Below the pieces are notes generated by a model. It did no database searches, had not been told where the DNA came from, and worked only from the letters and a program-made list of their open reading frames with translations. The position numbers and the translations under genes were made by a program. A stretch of DNA of 64,000 nt from JBBSOK01 sp965219125 (GTDB taxonomy: Bacteria; Bacteroidota; Bacteroidia; Flavobacteriales; Flavobacteriaceae): positions 1,364,001 through 1,428,000 of the forward strand of contig CBDCMO010000002.1 of the NCBI GenBank assembly GCA_965219125.1, in the 5' to 3' direction. Shown here piece by piece: positions 47,000 to 55,417 of the stretch. Within the stretch, counting starts at the first letter, position 1; each line of letters starts with the position of its first letter.

Positions 47000-47200
47000 T
47001 TTGCCAACAACGCATATAAAACATAGTGCGAGCCGTTGCTAAACCGAAGGTTCGGGCATTTTTGCGAGGTCGCCAAATTTAAAAATTCGGCTAATTGAAA
47101 AAAGAAAGATAATTAGAAAAATTTAAAAATTCGGCTTGTGCTCAACCGAAACGAAACTGCCTATTTTCTGCAATACGTTTCATATACAAATCCGTAACCA
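47000..47200 (+). repeat. attC-like site 3, enlarged by an internal duplication
   Basis: Left core TGCCAAC (47002-47008), extended to TTTGCCAAC; left arm GCATATAAAACATAGTGC (47012-47029); right arm GCAATACGTTTCATATAC (47170-47187); degraded right core GTAACCA (47194-47200). Arms pair 14 of 18; three of four mismatches become G-T on the bottom strand. AAATTTAAAAATTCGGCT occurs twice in the loop (47075-47092 and 47119-47136), which explains the extra length. Confidence 0.65.
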
Positions 47201-47202
47201 AG

Positions 47203-47649
47203 CTGAAAATAAAAAAACCGACATTAATAATTCTAACTTTATTTTGTGTTTTCAGTTGCACGGAAATGAATTAGACTGAAAATTTACTTGCGAAAGTTGA
47301 CAGTTTAAAAATTAAAAATGATTCTCTAATCAAAATAGTAACTGAAAAGAAACCTGAATCAAATTATTGGTTTGATGAGAAATATGACGGAGACAAAATT
47401 TTTGAAAGCAGAGTTACTAATCCAACAGAATTTATTGAAAAAAATCTGCGTGAGAAAACTGAACTAATTCCTTTAAAAGCAGTTTTAGGCAGAACAATGA
47501 ATTTCGGAAATATTCAAATTTTAAGCTAGGAATGGTTAATCGCAGACTTTGACGATGGACACGTTCAAGGAAGAGCAATTTATAAATACAAACTAAATGA
47601 GAACGGACAATTGGAATTCGAATTACTGAATTCGATGGAGTCTAAATAA
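47203..47649 (+). pseudogene. Broken lipoprotein gene with two in-frame TAG codons
   Basis: One frame of 148 codons with a CTG where ATG is expected: LKIKKPTLIILTLFCVFSC (signal peptide and lipobox), then TEMN-stop-TENLLAKVDSLKIKND, a middle SNYWFDEKYDGDKIF and FIEKNLREKTELIPLKAVLG, then ILS-stop-EWLIADFDDGHVQGRAIYKY and NGQLEFELLNSMES. Both stops (47272 and 47527) are TAG, one C-to-T change from CAG (Gln). Continuity of meaning across both stops shows it is a recently inactivated gene. It begins 2 bp after the right core of site 3. Fourth cassette. Confidence 0.85.
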
Positions 47650-47659
47650 AAAAAGCCGC

Positions 47660-47790
47660 TTACAACGCCCTGTGTAAACCAATGCTGTGTCTGTGCCAAT
47701 CTGGGAAATACCTGCTGATTTCTCACATAGATTTGTATTTGAAAAAAGTTCGTGTAATCACACACAACGGTTCATACACGTAATACGGTA
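47660..47790 (+). repeat. attC-like site 4, degraded
   Basis: Left core TTACAAC (47660-47666). The inner arms (around CTGTGTAAACC and GGTTCATACACG) pair with a two-base gap. The right core is not recognisable. The centre (GCCAATCTGGGAAATACCTGCTGATTTCTC) is clearly homologous to site 2's (GCCTATTTGGAAAATTC..GGATTTTCCTC), so it belongs to the same family. Confidence 0.5.
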
Positions 47791-47852
47791 AAACAATATT
47801 TGAACAAAACACCTCACCCCAAAACCCCATCAAAACAACCTCTTCCTTCAAC

Positions 47853-48188
47853 AGTACCAATAGCAGCTAAAATATTTCAGATAATATCAAGTACATTACT
47901 GTCTTTATCAATTACATTTCGCATAGCAACAACTGCATTACATATAGTAACAGTAATAAAACAACTATTGATATTATTATTTCATATATTAACAATAATA
48001 TTTCTTTTATTAACAAAAACACTTCCACTTATAACTATAGCAAAACAAATGTTACTGATATTGTTGCGTTTATTAACAGCAACATTGCCAAATAAAAGAA
48101 TAGCATTGCATATATTTACTAAATAATTGCTAATATTTGTAACAACATTACATATAATAACTTCAACGTATGCTACTATTAAACATAT
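47853..48188. repeat. About sixteen diverged 21-bp tandem repeats
   Basis: Units begin every 21 bp at 47853, 47874, 47895, 47916, 47937, 47958, 47979, 48000, 48021, 48042, 48063, 48084, 48105, 48126, 48147 and 48168. The consensus is roughly ATTnC followed by ATATATTAAC and AATAAC; units such as attgctaatatttgtaacaa and attacatataataacttcaa show the variation. Because 21 is a multiple of three, stretches on both strands stay open and yield artefact frames with a seven-residue period. The last unit contains the start codon of the helix-turn-helix gene. Confidence 0.8.
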
Positions 48189-48532
48189 ATCGTGTTTGCC
48201 AAGACAAGGGAATAGAAAATCCACATAAATTTTTAAGAAAAAACGGCTTTACGCCCCATACTACAAGTCGTATTTTAACAAGTAAGGTAAAAAGTATCAA
48301 CTTTGGGCACCTAGAACAATTATGTTTGCTCCTTAATTGTACACCAGACACCCTCTTTAACTGGAAATACAACGATACTACAGGAATCTACAAAAAACAC
48401 GAGTTAAACAAACTAAGGCATGACGAAAACAAAGGAAACATTCTAGAAAAATTAAAGCAACTGCCTTCAGATAAGATAGAACAAATCCGAAATTTCATAG
48501 ACAACATTGCCCAAGAAGAAGAAATATCATAA
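48170..48532 (+). CDS. XRE/Cro-type helix-turn-helix protein
   Basis: 120 residues. N-terminal HTH (residues about 1-70: YRVCQDKGIENPHKFLRKNG, TSRILTSKVKSINFGHLEQL, LLNCTPDTLFNW), then a linker and a helical tail (LEKLKQLPSDKIEQIRNFID). Small regulators of this type are common on Bacteroidota mobile elements. Start ATG 48170 lies in the last unit of the 21-bp repeat array, suggesting the repeats are its own regulatory region. No partner gene is adjacent. Confidence 0.85.
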   Translation: MLLLNIYRVCQDKGIENPHKFLRKNGFTPHTTSRILTSKVKSINFGHLEQLCLLLNCTPDTLFNWKYNDTTGIYKKHELNKLRHDENKGNILEKLKQLPSDKIEQIRNFIDNIAQEEEIS

Positions 48533-48601
48533 AAAGTAATAGCTTAAAGTAAAAATGCAAAAAGCAAAGCTGTAAAAACTACACTTCAATTAGTTTCATA
48601 A

Positions 48602-48678
48602 AAAAACCGTAAACGACTTTACCTTCCTCTCTTAGCACAAGGGGTCCAGTATCCCTACCAGAATCGCGAACGGTTTTT
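48602..48678. other. Structured intergenic element of about 77 nt
   Basis: AAAAACCGT (48602-48610) pairs with ACGGTTTTT (48670-48678). Inside, CGACT faces AATCG and an inner AGGGG..ATCCCT stem is possible. It could be a terminator of the helix-turn-helix gene (T-rich 3' end) or a small structured RNA. Confidence 0.45.
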
Positions 48679-48729
48679 GTATTATTATACATCGAATGTA
48701 AGACGAAACCCAAACCAAACAAACCACAA

Positions 48730-48760
48730 TTGAGGGAACACTACTTTTGGTTGAGGGAAC
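48730..48760 (+). promoter_or_regulatory. Direct repeat TTGAGGGAAC, two copies 21 bp apart
   Basis: Identical 10-mers at 48730-48739 and 48751-48760, about 90 bp upstream of the cytochrome gene. Two-turn spacing suggests binding of a dimeric regulator. Confidence 0.5.
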
Positions 48761-48849
48761 GCGCAACTTTCAGTTATGCATTAATTTAACAGCAAGTAGT
48801 AATGCAGTTTCTTAATTTTTTCTATTTTTAAACCCTTATTTAACTAACG

Positions 48850-50115
48850 ATGAAGAAACTAGCATTTATCCTCTCCTTAATTACAACAATTGTTTTCACG
48901 TCTTGCGGCAAAGACGATCCGTATGTAGAAAGCACCGATAATCAAAAACCTACAGCGCCATTAAATTTGGTTGTTACCAATCAAACTGAAACCACTGTTA
49001 CGTTGTCTTGGGGCGCAGCCACAGATAATGTTGGCGTTACAGGATATAAGGTTTATCAAAATGGCACGATACTTATAAATAGCCAAACAGCAACCACTGT
49101 AACCGTGAGCAATCTTTTAGCGGGAAGTAATTTTACATATGCCGTTTCAGCTTTTGATGCACAGAACAATGAATCTAACTTAAGTAATACCGTAGAAGTA
49201 AACATCGTCGAAGCGCCATTAACATTTATGCCATTACTTTCACAAATGGGCGTTTTTACGGGTATCCTTGCAAGTTTAAACCCAGCAGAACGCGTGCAAT
49301 TATATGAAATCAACAGTACCCTATTTACAGATTATGCCAAAAAGCAAAGACTTGTTAGATTGCCAATAGGTCAGAAAATGAGGTACAACAATTCCAACTT
49401 ATTACCAACATTCCCGGATAATACACTTATTGCAAAAACATTTTATTACACGCTTGACGAAACAAATCCAAATTCTTCAAATAAAATCATTGAAACCAGA
49501 ATCTTTTTAAAAATTGATGGTGTTTGGCAAGTTGGAGATTATGTTTGGAATGCGGATCAAACCGATGCAACTTACACAATCCAAGGAAGCGAAGTGCCCG
49601 TAAGTTATAAAAATGCTGTTGGTGAAGTTAAAGATATTAATTACTTAATACCTTCACAACAAGATTGTTTTACCTGCCATAATAACACAGATATTACTAG
49701 GCCAATTGGAATGAAACTTCGGAATATGAATTTTACGCCAGATTTTACAAATGGTCAGAATCAATTGGATTATTTAACCGCAAATGGTTATTTGGAAAAT
49801 GTAAATTCCGCTGCCGTTACTACACTTCCAGATTGGACGGATACTTCTAACGATATATTTAATAGAGGACGAGCTTATATAGATGTAAACTGCGCGCACT
49901 GCCACCAACCTGGTGGATCTGTAACAAATTTTGGCTTGGATTTTAGATTTGAAACTCCTTTTGACGACACCGGAATCTTCGCCAATCGCGGCGAAATTGA
50001 AAACAGAATCCAAACAAACACACCAACCTACAGAATGCCGCAACTAGGCCGTACAATAATTCATGAAGAGGCGGTTGCAATGTTACTGGAGTATTTGCAG
50101 GCTATTGAAGATTAA
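48850..50115 (+). CDS. Lipoprotein with fibronectin III domain and diheme cytochrome c region (SO2930-like)
   Basis: 421 residues. Lipobox FTSC (Cys19), then a fibronectin type III domain (about 33-115: PTAPLNLVVTNQTETTVTLSW, YKVYQNG), followed by a region with two heme-binding CxxCH motifs, CFTCH (about 277) and CAHCH (about 350), and possible distal Met ligands (GMKLRNM, YRMPQLG). This architecture matches SO2930-family diheme cytochromes. It should sit in the periplasm or on the outer membrane; the redox partner is unknown. Confidence 0.85.
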   Translation: MKKLAFILSLITTIVFTSCGKDDPYVESTDNQKPTAPLNLVVTNQTETTVTLSWGAATDNVGVTGYKVYQNGTILINSQTATTVTVSNLLAGSNFTYAVSAFDAQNNESNLSNTVEVNIVEAPLTFMPLLSQMGVFTGILASLNPAERVQLYEINSTLFTDYAKKQRLVRLPIGQKMRYNNSNLLPTFPDNTLIAKTFYYTLDETNPNSSNKIIETRIFLKIDGVWQVGDYVWNADQTDATYTIQGSEVPVSYKNAVGEVKDINYLIPSQQDCFTCHNNTDITRPIGMKLRNMNFTPDFTNGQNQLDYLTANGYLENVNSAAVTTLPDWTDTSNDIFNRGRAYIDVNCAHCHQPGGSVTNFGLDFRFETPFDDTGIFANRGEIENRIQTNTPTYRMPQLGRTIIHEEAVAMLLEYLQAIED

Positions 50116-50606
50116 AAAAATCAAGTTTTTTCCAATATTTAAATAACTGCCAATAAATATTTTCTTTGGCAGTAATTTTAGTTTCTAGACTTTTTGTTCT
50201 GTTTCTATTATCCCCTCTCGTTTTATAACTGTTGAAATAAATCAGCTTATTCAAAACAGAAATTCATTTTAAAAATATAAATCGTTCAGCAACTGAATTT
50301 CTTTTTTAAATATTTAAAGCTTTATTTTTTATAATGTAAAGATTTCATTCAAACTTTATCTTAAAATTAATTTTTGTCGAAGAAAAAAGAGTACTTCAAA
50401 TTTGCTAAATTCCAATTAAAAATTAGATAGTTTATATTTTCCATTTCTAAACTAATTGACTCTAAACCCATAAATTTTTATACTCATATAATTTTAAACT
50501 CTCTAAACTACTAACTATTAACCTATTAGATTTTTTTTCTAATTCCCAATTAAACCTTATTGCAAATTAACCGTCATAGTAAGACAAACTATTAAAATTT
50601 ATAACT
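50116..50606. other. AT-rich intergenic region of 491 bp
   Basis: Contains one hairpin (ACTGCCAA 50146-50153 with TTGGCAGT 50166-50173, followed by AATTTTAG), a weak terminator candidate for the cytochrome gene. The remainder is low-complexity AT sequence with no convincing frame, promoter box or RNA. Confidence 0.5.
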
Positions 50607-51044
50607 ATGAAAAATGTAATGATTATAGCTTTAATGCTTACAACAGCATTTAGCTTCGCACAAAGAGGTAAAAGTGAAAATGGCGGAAAAAGGCAAGAAC
50701 AAATGGAGAAGCGCACAAGTTATACTCCACAACAAATGGCTGATATTCAAACCAAGAAAATGACTTTGAAATTAGATTTGAATGAAAGTCAACAAACGAA
50801 AGTGCATACGTTACTTTTGGCAAAGGCGACCGATATGAAAGCCAAAAAAGCCGTAAAAAAGGATAGAAATGCGATGAGCGATCAAGAAAAATATGATGCC
50901 AAAATGGCTAGGCTAGATTCTCAAATTGAAATGAAAGCACAAATGAAATCTATTTTATCAACCGAGCAGTATGCTAAATTCGAAAACGGTAAAAAGCGTC
51001 GAAATATGAAAAAAAATCCGCACCATTCTAAAATGAAGAAATAA
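50607..51044 (+). CDS. Small secreted basic protein (Spy/DUF4890-like)
   Basis: 145 residues with signal peptide (NVMIIALMLTTAFSFAQ). The mature part is helical and highly charged: TPQQMADIQTKKMTLKLDLNESQQTKVHTL and LSTEQYAKFENGKKRRNMKKN, resembling Bacteroidota DUF4890 or Spy-like periplasmic proteins. A chaperone-like role is inference. It precedes another small secreted protein. Confidence 0.72.
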   Translation: MKNVMIIALMLTTAFSFAQRGKSENGGKRQEQMEKRTSYTPQQMADIQTKKMTLKLDLNESQQTKVHTLLLAKATDMKAKKAVKKDRNAMSDQEKYDAKMARLDSQIEMKAQMKSILSTEQYAKFENGKKRRNMKKNPHHSKMKK

Positions 51045-51064
51045 TCTTAAATATTTTATTTTTA

Positions 51065-51072
51065 TATTTTTG
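51065..51072 (+). promoter_or_regulatory. -7 box upstream of the 51139 gene
   Basis: TATTTTTG matches TAnnTTTG, 66 bp before the start codon and 20 bp after the previous stop. Confidence 0.45.
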
Positions 51073-51138
51073 GCGTAATTATTGAAACATATAATTGAAA
51101 ATGGTTACATTAGTAACTTAAATCTAAAAATTATTAAA

Positions 51139-51480
51139 ATGAAAAATATATTTAAAATTATGATTGTTGCATTTGTAATGGTTTTAGCGTCAAATACAAT
51201 GTCCGCACAAACCCTAACCGAAGATGGCAGCAGACCTGAAGTCAAAGCAAAAACTGAAACTGCGAATCTTACTACGTCGCTAGGTTTAAATGGTGATCAA
51301 CAACGAACTGTTTTTAGAGCTTTGGTAGCAAAAGAAGTAGCGTATTCAAAAAGTGTGAATGGCAAGGATGCAAGTACAGCAGCCGTTGCAGCAGAAAAAA
51401 AGAAAATTGATGCAAACCTTAATGAAGCTATGAAAAGCACATTAACGCCAGCTCAATATGCAACTTGGTCTAAAGGATAA
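51139..51480 (+). CDS. Small secreted protein of unknown function
   Basis: 113 residues from ATG 51139; the frame extends upstream to 51082 but the signal peptide (FKIMIVAFVMVLASNTMSAQ) begins here. The mature part shares with its neighbour the plan of helix, LGLNGDQQRTVFRALVAKE, Lys-rich linker and TLTPAQYATW, so the two are probably distant paralogues. A terminator follows. Confidence 0.75.
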   Translation: MKNIFKIMIVAFVMVLASNTMSAQTLTEDGSRPEVKAKTETANLTTSLGLNGDQQRTVFRALVAKEVAYSKSVNGKDASTAAVAAEKKKIDANLNEAMKSTLTPAQYATWSKG

Positions 51481-51503
51481 TACTTTTCTTTACACAAATA
51501 CCT

Positions 51504-51540
51504 AAAATCCGTTTAACTTTAAAAAGTTAAGCGGATTTTT
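51504..51540. terminator. Bidirectional terminator touching the hemL stop codon
   Basis: AAAATCCGTTTAACTT (51504-51519) pairs with AAGTTAAGCGGATTTT (51524-51539) with one G-U pair and a 4-nt loop. T runs flank it on both strands. The hemL stop codon (51539-51541) sits on its right arm. Confidence 0.85.
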
Positions 51541-52828
51541 AATTTAGACTTTTTGCTACTTTTGCAACAGCTGCAATTGTTCTGTCCAAATCTTTGTACG
51601 TTAACGCTTCACATAAAAACCACGATTCAAATGCGCTTGGAGCTATATAAATTCCTTCAGCCAGCATTCCGTGGAAAAAGATTTTAAAGTTTTCAGTATT
51701 TGCGTTAGCCGCCGACTTAAAATCGGTCACAGATTCTTCAGAAAAATGTACCGAAATCATCGAACCTATTCTATTTATGGTAAAGGCGATATTATTTTCG
51801 GTTAAAACTTTAGCCATGCCTTCGTGCAGGTATTCGGTTTTTTTGGCTAAAGATTTAAAAACTTCAGAATTATCATTCAATTCGGTTAGCATCTGTAAAC
51901 CTGCCGCCATTGCAAGCGGATTTCCACTTAAAGTACCAGCTTGATATACTGGGCCAATTGGTGCTAGCATATCCATAATTTCAGTTCTTGCCGCAAATGC
52001 ACCAACGGGCAAACCGCCGCCAATTACTTTTCCAAACGTAATTATATCAGCATTCACGCTTAGCAATTCCTGCACGCCGCCTTTTGCTAATCTAAAACCT
52101 GTCATTACTTCATCAAAAACTAAGAGGATATTATTTTCATCACAAATTTTTCTCAAGCCTTCCAAAAACCCGTCGGACGGTGGAATGCAGCCCATATTTC
52201 CAGCAACTGGTTCTACAATTACACAGGCAATTTCATTTATATTGGCTTCAACTAACTTTTCTACACTTTGTAAATTGTTATAAATTGCCATTAACGTATC
52301 CATTGCCGTGCCTTTGGTTACTCCAGGACTATTTGGGACGCCCAATGTTACTGCGCCACTTCCCGCTTCTATTAAAAATGAATCACTGTGACCGTGATAG
52401 CAACCTGCAAATTTTACCATTTTTTCTTTTCCGGTAAAGCCGCGAGCAAGCCGCACCGCACTCATACAAGCTTCTGTTCCACTATTTACAAAGCGAATTT
52501 TATCAATATTTGGCACCATTTTTATCGCTAGTTTGGCGATTTCGGTTTCAATTTCTGTTGGTGTCCCAAATGAAGTTCCTTTTTTAGCTTTCTCAATAAT
52601 GGCATCTATCACAGGTTTGTGCGCGTGACCCAAAATCATTGGTCCCCAAGAATTAATATAATCTATATATTTATTTCCGTCGGCGTCGAAGAGATAGCAA
52701 CCTTCAGCTTTTTCAATAAAAATTGGCGTACCGCCAACCGATTTAAACGCACGTACTGGCGAGTTTACGCCACCCGGAATAAATTTTTGCGCCTCATTAA
52801 AAAGGGCACTACTTCTTGAATAATTCAT
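51539..52828 (-). CDS. hemL: Glutamate-1-semialdehyde 2,1-aminomutase
   Basis: 429 residues. PLP enzyme that turns glutamate-1-semialdehyde into 5-aminolevulinate for tetrapyrrole synthesis. Motifs: [69 protein letters not shown] and [16 protein letters not shown] (PLP lysine in GKVIGGG). 4 bp downstream of the glucosaminidase gene in the same operon. Confidence 0.96.
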   Translation of the reverse strand: MNYSRSSALFNEAQKFIPGGVNSPVRAFKSVGGTPIFIEKAEGCYLFDADGNKYIDYINSWGPMILGHAHKPVIDAIIEKAKKGTSFGTPTEIETEIAKLAIKMVPNIDKIRFVNSGTEACMSAVRLARGFTGKEKMVKFAGCYHGHSDSFLIEAGSGAVTLGVPNSPGVTKGTAMDTLMAIYNNLQSVEKLVEANINEIACVIVEPVAGNMGCIPPSDGFLEGLRKICDENNILLVFDEVMTGFRLAKGGVQELLSVNADIITFGKVIGGGLPVGAFAARTEIMDMLAPIGPVYQAGTLSGNPLAMAAGLQMLTELNDNSEVFKSLAKKTEYLHEGMAKVLTENNIAFTINRIGSMISVHFSEESVTDFKSAANANTENFKIFFHGMLAEGIYIAPSAFESWFLCEALTYKDLDRTIAAVAKVAKSLN

Positions 52829-52832
52829 TTTT

Positions 52833-53681
52833 CTAATTTTCTGGCAAATGCAGATACAGTGTTTGACCTAAACTTATAGTATTGTCCGTAAGGCCATTAT
52901 ATTCTTTCAATGTATCTATTGGAATATTAAATTTTTTGGATAAGCCGTAAAGTGTATCACCTTTTACGACCGTATATTTGGCAATTTTTGAATCATCTTG
53001 AACTCTTGAAACAACTTTTTTGCCCAAGACTTCGGCATCAAATTTTTCTAGATCAAACCTTTCAATAATGCTTATTAATTTTTCTGGATATTTAGGGTCT
53101 GTTGCATACCCTGCTTTGCGCAAGCCTTTTGCCCAAGCTTCATAATCGTCTTTTTTCAATTTGAACAAATCTGCATACCTGCTTCGGGTTGTCAAGAAAA
53201 GGGAATGATCCCGAAAACTATATTTGGCATCGGTATATTTTCTGAAACATTCCTGGCTTTCGTCGTCATCGTGATAAACCTTGTCGCCCGCCCAATCGCT
53301 ATGACATTTTATACCAAAATGATTGTTGGCTTTACGGGTCAATTCGCCATTGCCGGCACCACTTTCCAAAATTCCCTGAGCCAACGTAATACTTGCAGGT
53401 ATGCCGTATTGCAACATTTCTTCTTTGGCAATATCGCTAAAATTATTAATATACGTGTTTACCAAAACAGTGTAAGACGAATTTACGGGAGCAACTTCAA
53501 CCTTTATTTCGGTATTTTTTTCTTCCTTTTTCGTTTCAGTTTTTTTCGGTTTTACTTTTACAACACGTTCGGTTTTATAGTGCTTTTTTGAACTCACCGC
53601 CTTTTTTTTCGCCTTACAAGAAGTAAGGGAGATTGAACAGATTAGAAGTAAAATGAAAATTCGTACAACTGTTTTAAACAT
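52833..53681 (-). CDS. Lipoprotein glucosaminidase with LysM domain
   Basis: 282 residues. Lipobox SLTSC (about Cys22), Lys/Glu-rich linker, then a glucosaminidase (GH73-like) domain with [32 protein letters not shown] (catalytic Glu), [14 protein letters not shown] and [15 protein letters not shown], and a C-terminal LysM ([18 protein letters not shown]). It cuts peptidoglycan glycan strands and would be held at the membrane. Overlaps the upstream gene by 8 nt. Confidence 0.92.
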   Translation of the reverse strand: MFKTVVRIFILLLICSISLTSCKAKKKAVSSKKHYKTERVVKVKPKKTETKKEEKNTEIKVEVAPVNSSYTVLVNTYINNFSDIAKEEMLQYGIPASITLAQGILESGAGNGELTRKANNHFGIKCHSDWAGDKVYHDDDESQECFRKYTDAKYSFRDHSLFLTTRSRYADLFKLKKDDYEAWAKGLRKAGYATDPKYPEKLISIIERFDLEKFDAEVLGKKVVSRVQDDSKIAKYTVVKGDTLYGLSKKFNIPIDTLKEYNGLTDNTISLGQTLYLHLPEN

Positions 53682-54597
53682 GAATACGCTCTAAGTTTTT
53701 ATTTTTTAATATATTGTTAATTCCAGCAATACCTTGCAGGCCGCCTGTATGTATGGCTAAAATTTTACTTTTTGCCGCAAAATAATTTTTTGTCATTAAA
53801 TCTGCAATGCCAAACATCATTTTACCTGTATAAATTGGGTCTAATGGAATATTATGTGTGTTCTTAAATTCATTTATAAAACGAACCAAAGTTGAATCTA
53901 TTTTTGCATAACCCCCAAAACAATAATCATCTATTATTTCGAAATTTCTTTTTTCGGTAAATTTTTCAATTTCCAAATTTTGAAAAGTTCCCTTTAAAGC
54001 TGAAAATCCGATGATTTTTTGATGCGGTTTTGAAGCCTCAATTATTCCTGCCAATGTTCCTCCAGTGCCAACGGCGCAGCAAAGATAATCGTATTTATCG
54101 TGACTTGCATCTATAATTTCGGTACAACCTTTTACAGCCAAACCGTTGGTGCCGCCTTCGGGCAAAAGATAGAAATTTCCGAGTTTATTTTTGAGCTGAT
54201 TAATATATTCTTCGGAAGTTTTTACCTTATATTCTTCTCTTGAAACAAAATGTAAATGCATTCCACATTTTTCGGCATAAACCAGCGTTGGATTATTTTC
54301 ATACTTATATTCCAACTCCTTACCTCTTATTATACCTATACTTTTTAAACCAACCATTTTTGAAACCGCCGCAGTTGCCGCAATATGATTTGAAAATGCG
54401 CCGCCAAAGGTTAACAAGGTATCCAAACCAAGATTTTGAGCTTCAAGAATGTTGTATTTTAATTTTCGGTATTTATTGCCCGAGATAATTGAATGGATTA
54501 AGTCGTCACGTTTTAAGGTAATATTATAATTTGATGAAATTGATTTGTCTAAATCATTTTCTGGACTATTTATAAAAAAGTCTAAAAGATTGGACAT
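53674..54597 (-). CDS. 1-aminocyclopropane-1-carboxylate deaminase/D-cysteine desulfhydrase family protein
   Basis: 307 residues, PLP fold type II. Motifs: LKRDDLIHSIISGNKYRKLKYN (PLP Lys in GNKYRK), LTFGGAFSNHIAATAA, LLPEGGTNGLAVKG, CCAVGTGGTLAGI and AIHTGGLQGI. Members deaminate ACC or desulfurate D-cysteine; the exact substrate cannot be told. First gene of the PLP enzyme-glucosaminidase-hemL operon. Confidence 0.88.
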   Translation of the reverse strand: MSNLLDFFINSPENDLDKSISSNYNITLKRDDLIHSIISGNKYRKLKYNILEAQNLGLDTLLTFGGAFSNHIAATAAVSKMVGLKSIGIIRGKELEYKYENNPTLVYAEKCGMHLHFVSREEYKVKTSEEYINQLKNKLGNFYLLPEGGTNGLAVKGCTEIIDASHDKYDYLCCAVGTGGTLAGIIEASKPHQKIIGFSALKGTFQNLEIEKFTEKRNFEIIDDYCFGGYAKIDSTLVRFINEFKNTHNIPLDPIYTGKMMFGIADLMTKNYFAAKSKILAIHTGGLQGIAGINNILKNKNLERIHV

Positions 54598-54713
54598 TTA
54601 GTTTATTTTCTTCAAAGATATAGTTTCTGAATTTTGTGCTCAACCACATTCACAATAAAATGAGTGGTCAAACATTTAATTAAAATTAGACTATAATAAT
54701 TTTAAAATGCAGT

Positions 54714-55040
54714 TTAAATAAACCTCAAAAACCCCCAAAACGGTCTCTTTTTTAAATAATCAATGTCCTTTTCATTTGTATACGCCTCTCTTTCAAAACT
54801 AATATTGTGGTAGGCTTGGTGTTTGTCTTTGCAACTTGCAAGCCGTACTAAATATTCTGCGCCGTACCAGATATAAAAAAAAATAATCAATAATTCTTGC
54901 TGTTGTCGCAAATGTATTTTTTCGTGGTTTACAAAACGAACATCTTCTTTTTGGCAGTGTTCGCGGATTATAATAAAAGGCCAAACCGTCATACCCGAAA
55001 AGTTTTTTCGCAATAGGCGTTTGTTTACCAAGAACCGCAT
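54714..55040 (-). CDS. Small protein with HExxH motif, function unknown
   Basis: 108 residues from ATG 55040 (MRFLVNKRLLRKNFSG); the frame extends upstream to 55121 without supporting features. The centre reads VNHEKIHLRQQQELLIIFFYIWYGAEYL: an HExxH zinc motif followed by a hydrophobic helix. The tail has SFEREAYTNEKDIDYLKKRP with a conserved-looking E-R-EAY, often the third zinc ligand region in gluzincins. Possibly a minimal membrane-associated metallopeptidase-like protein of Bacteroidota; activity is not established. Confidence 0.75.
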   Translation of the reverse strand: MRFLVNKRLLRKNFSGMTVWPFIIIREHCQKEDVRFVNHEKIHLRQQQELLIIFFYIWYGAEYLVRLASCKDKHQAYHNISFEREAYTNEKDIDYLKKRPFWGFLRFI

Positions 55041-55127
55041 TATTGTTTGTAGTTTTAATGGAAGCGAAAATACTACTTTTCGTTTTAGGTTGGCAATTGT
55101 AATGATAAATCTAAATTTCAAAATCCG

Positions 55128-55135
55128 TACTTTTG
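55128..55135 (+). promoter_or_regulatory. -7 box of the DUF5522 gene, possibly leaderless
   Basis: TACTTTTG matches TAnnTTTG and ends 5 nt before the ATG at 55141, so the transcript would start at about the start codon. No -33 match at the right distance is seen. Confidence 0.45.
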
Positions 55136-55140
55136 TTTTT

Positions 55141-55311
55141 ATGCTTTTCCCAAAAAAACAGATTCCAATTGAAAAAGGCGATTATTACCTAACGCCAGAA
55201 GGTTATAAATGCTTTACGGAGCAATTTCATTTAAAACGCGGCTATTGTTGTGAGAGCGGTTGCAGGCATTGCCCATATGGGTTTGATGCGAAAAAAGGCA
55301 ATAAGCAATAA
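55141..55311 (+). CDS. DUF5522 family Cys-rich mini-protein
   Basis: 56 residues from ATG 55141; the open frame further upstream overlaps the divergent gene. Sequence shows GDYYLTPEGYKCFTEQFHLKR then GYCCESGCRHCPYG with four Cys in a CCx3CxxC pattern, matching the DUF5522 family. A metal or Fe-S site is plausible. Function unknown. Confidence 0.88.
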   Translation: MLFPKKQIPIEKGDYYLTPEGYKCFTEQFHLKRGYCCESGCRHCPYGFDAKKGNKQ

Positions 55312-55417
55312 GCAAAATTGTTATCGAGAGGCTACTAATTTCAAAATAAACTATTAAACCTTTTAAACTCATAGACTAATAAACCCGTCGACTAATCTGA
55401 CTCATCGACTTACAATT

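Larger units (their letters stand above)
44215..47790 (+). mobile_element. Integron-like gene cassette cluster without visible integrase
   Basis: Five imperfect palindromes (44215, 45014, 45901, 47000, 47660) alternate with small genes, all on the plus strand. Each left end finishes in AAC. The right end starts with GTT in three, and with degraded forms in the last two. The right end of one palindrome pairs with the left end of the next: GTTGTGCGTA/TACACACAAC (9 of 10), then 11 of 13 bp for each of the next two junctions. Left and right ends of the same palindrome do not pair this way. In integrons this is expected because the cassette boundary lies inside the right core site. Contents (toxin-antitoxin pairs, lipoproteins, broken genes) are also typical. 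No integrase or attI is visible, so the term cluster of attC sites lacking an integrase would fit. Confidence 0.65.

Noticed and set aside
47800..48126. Plus-strand frame of 108 codons and minus-strand frame of 80 codons (47982-48224)
   Set aside because: Both are by-products of the 21-bp tandem repeat, whose length is a multiple of three; they show a seven-residue period and low complexity with no independent coding sign.
47853..48188. CRISPR array
   Set aside because: The repeats are directly adjacent and strongly diverged, with no unique spacers and no cas genes.
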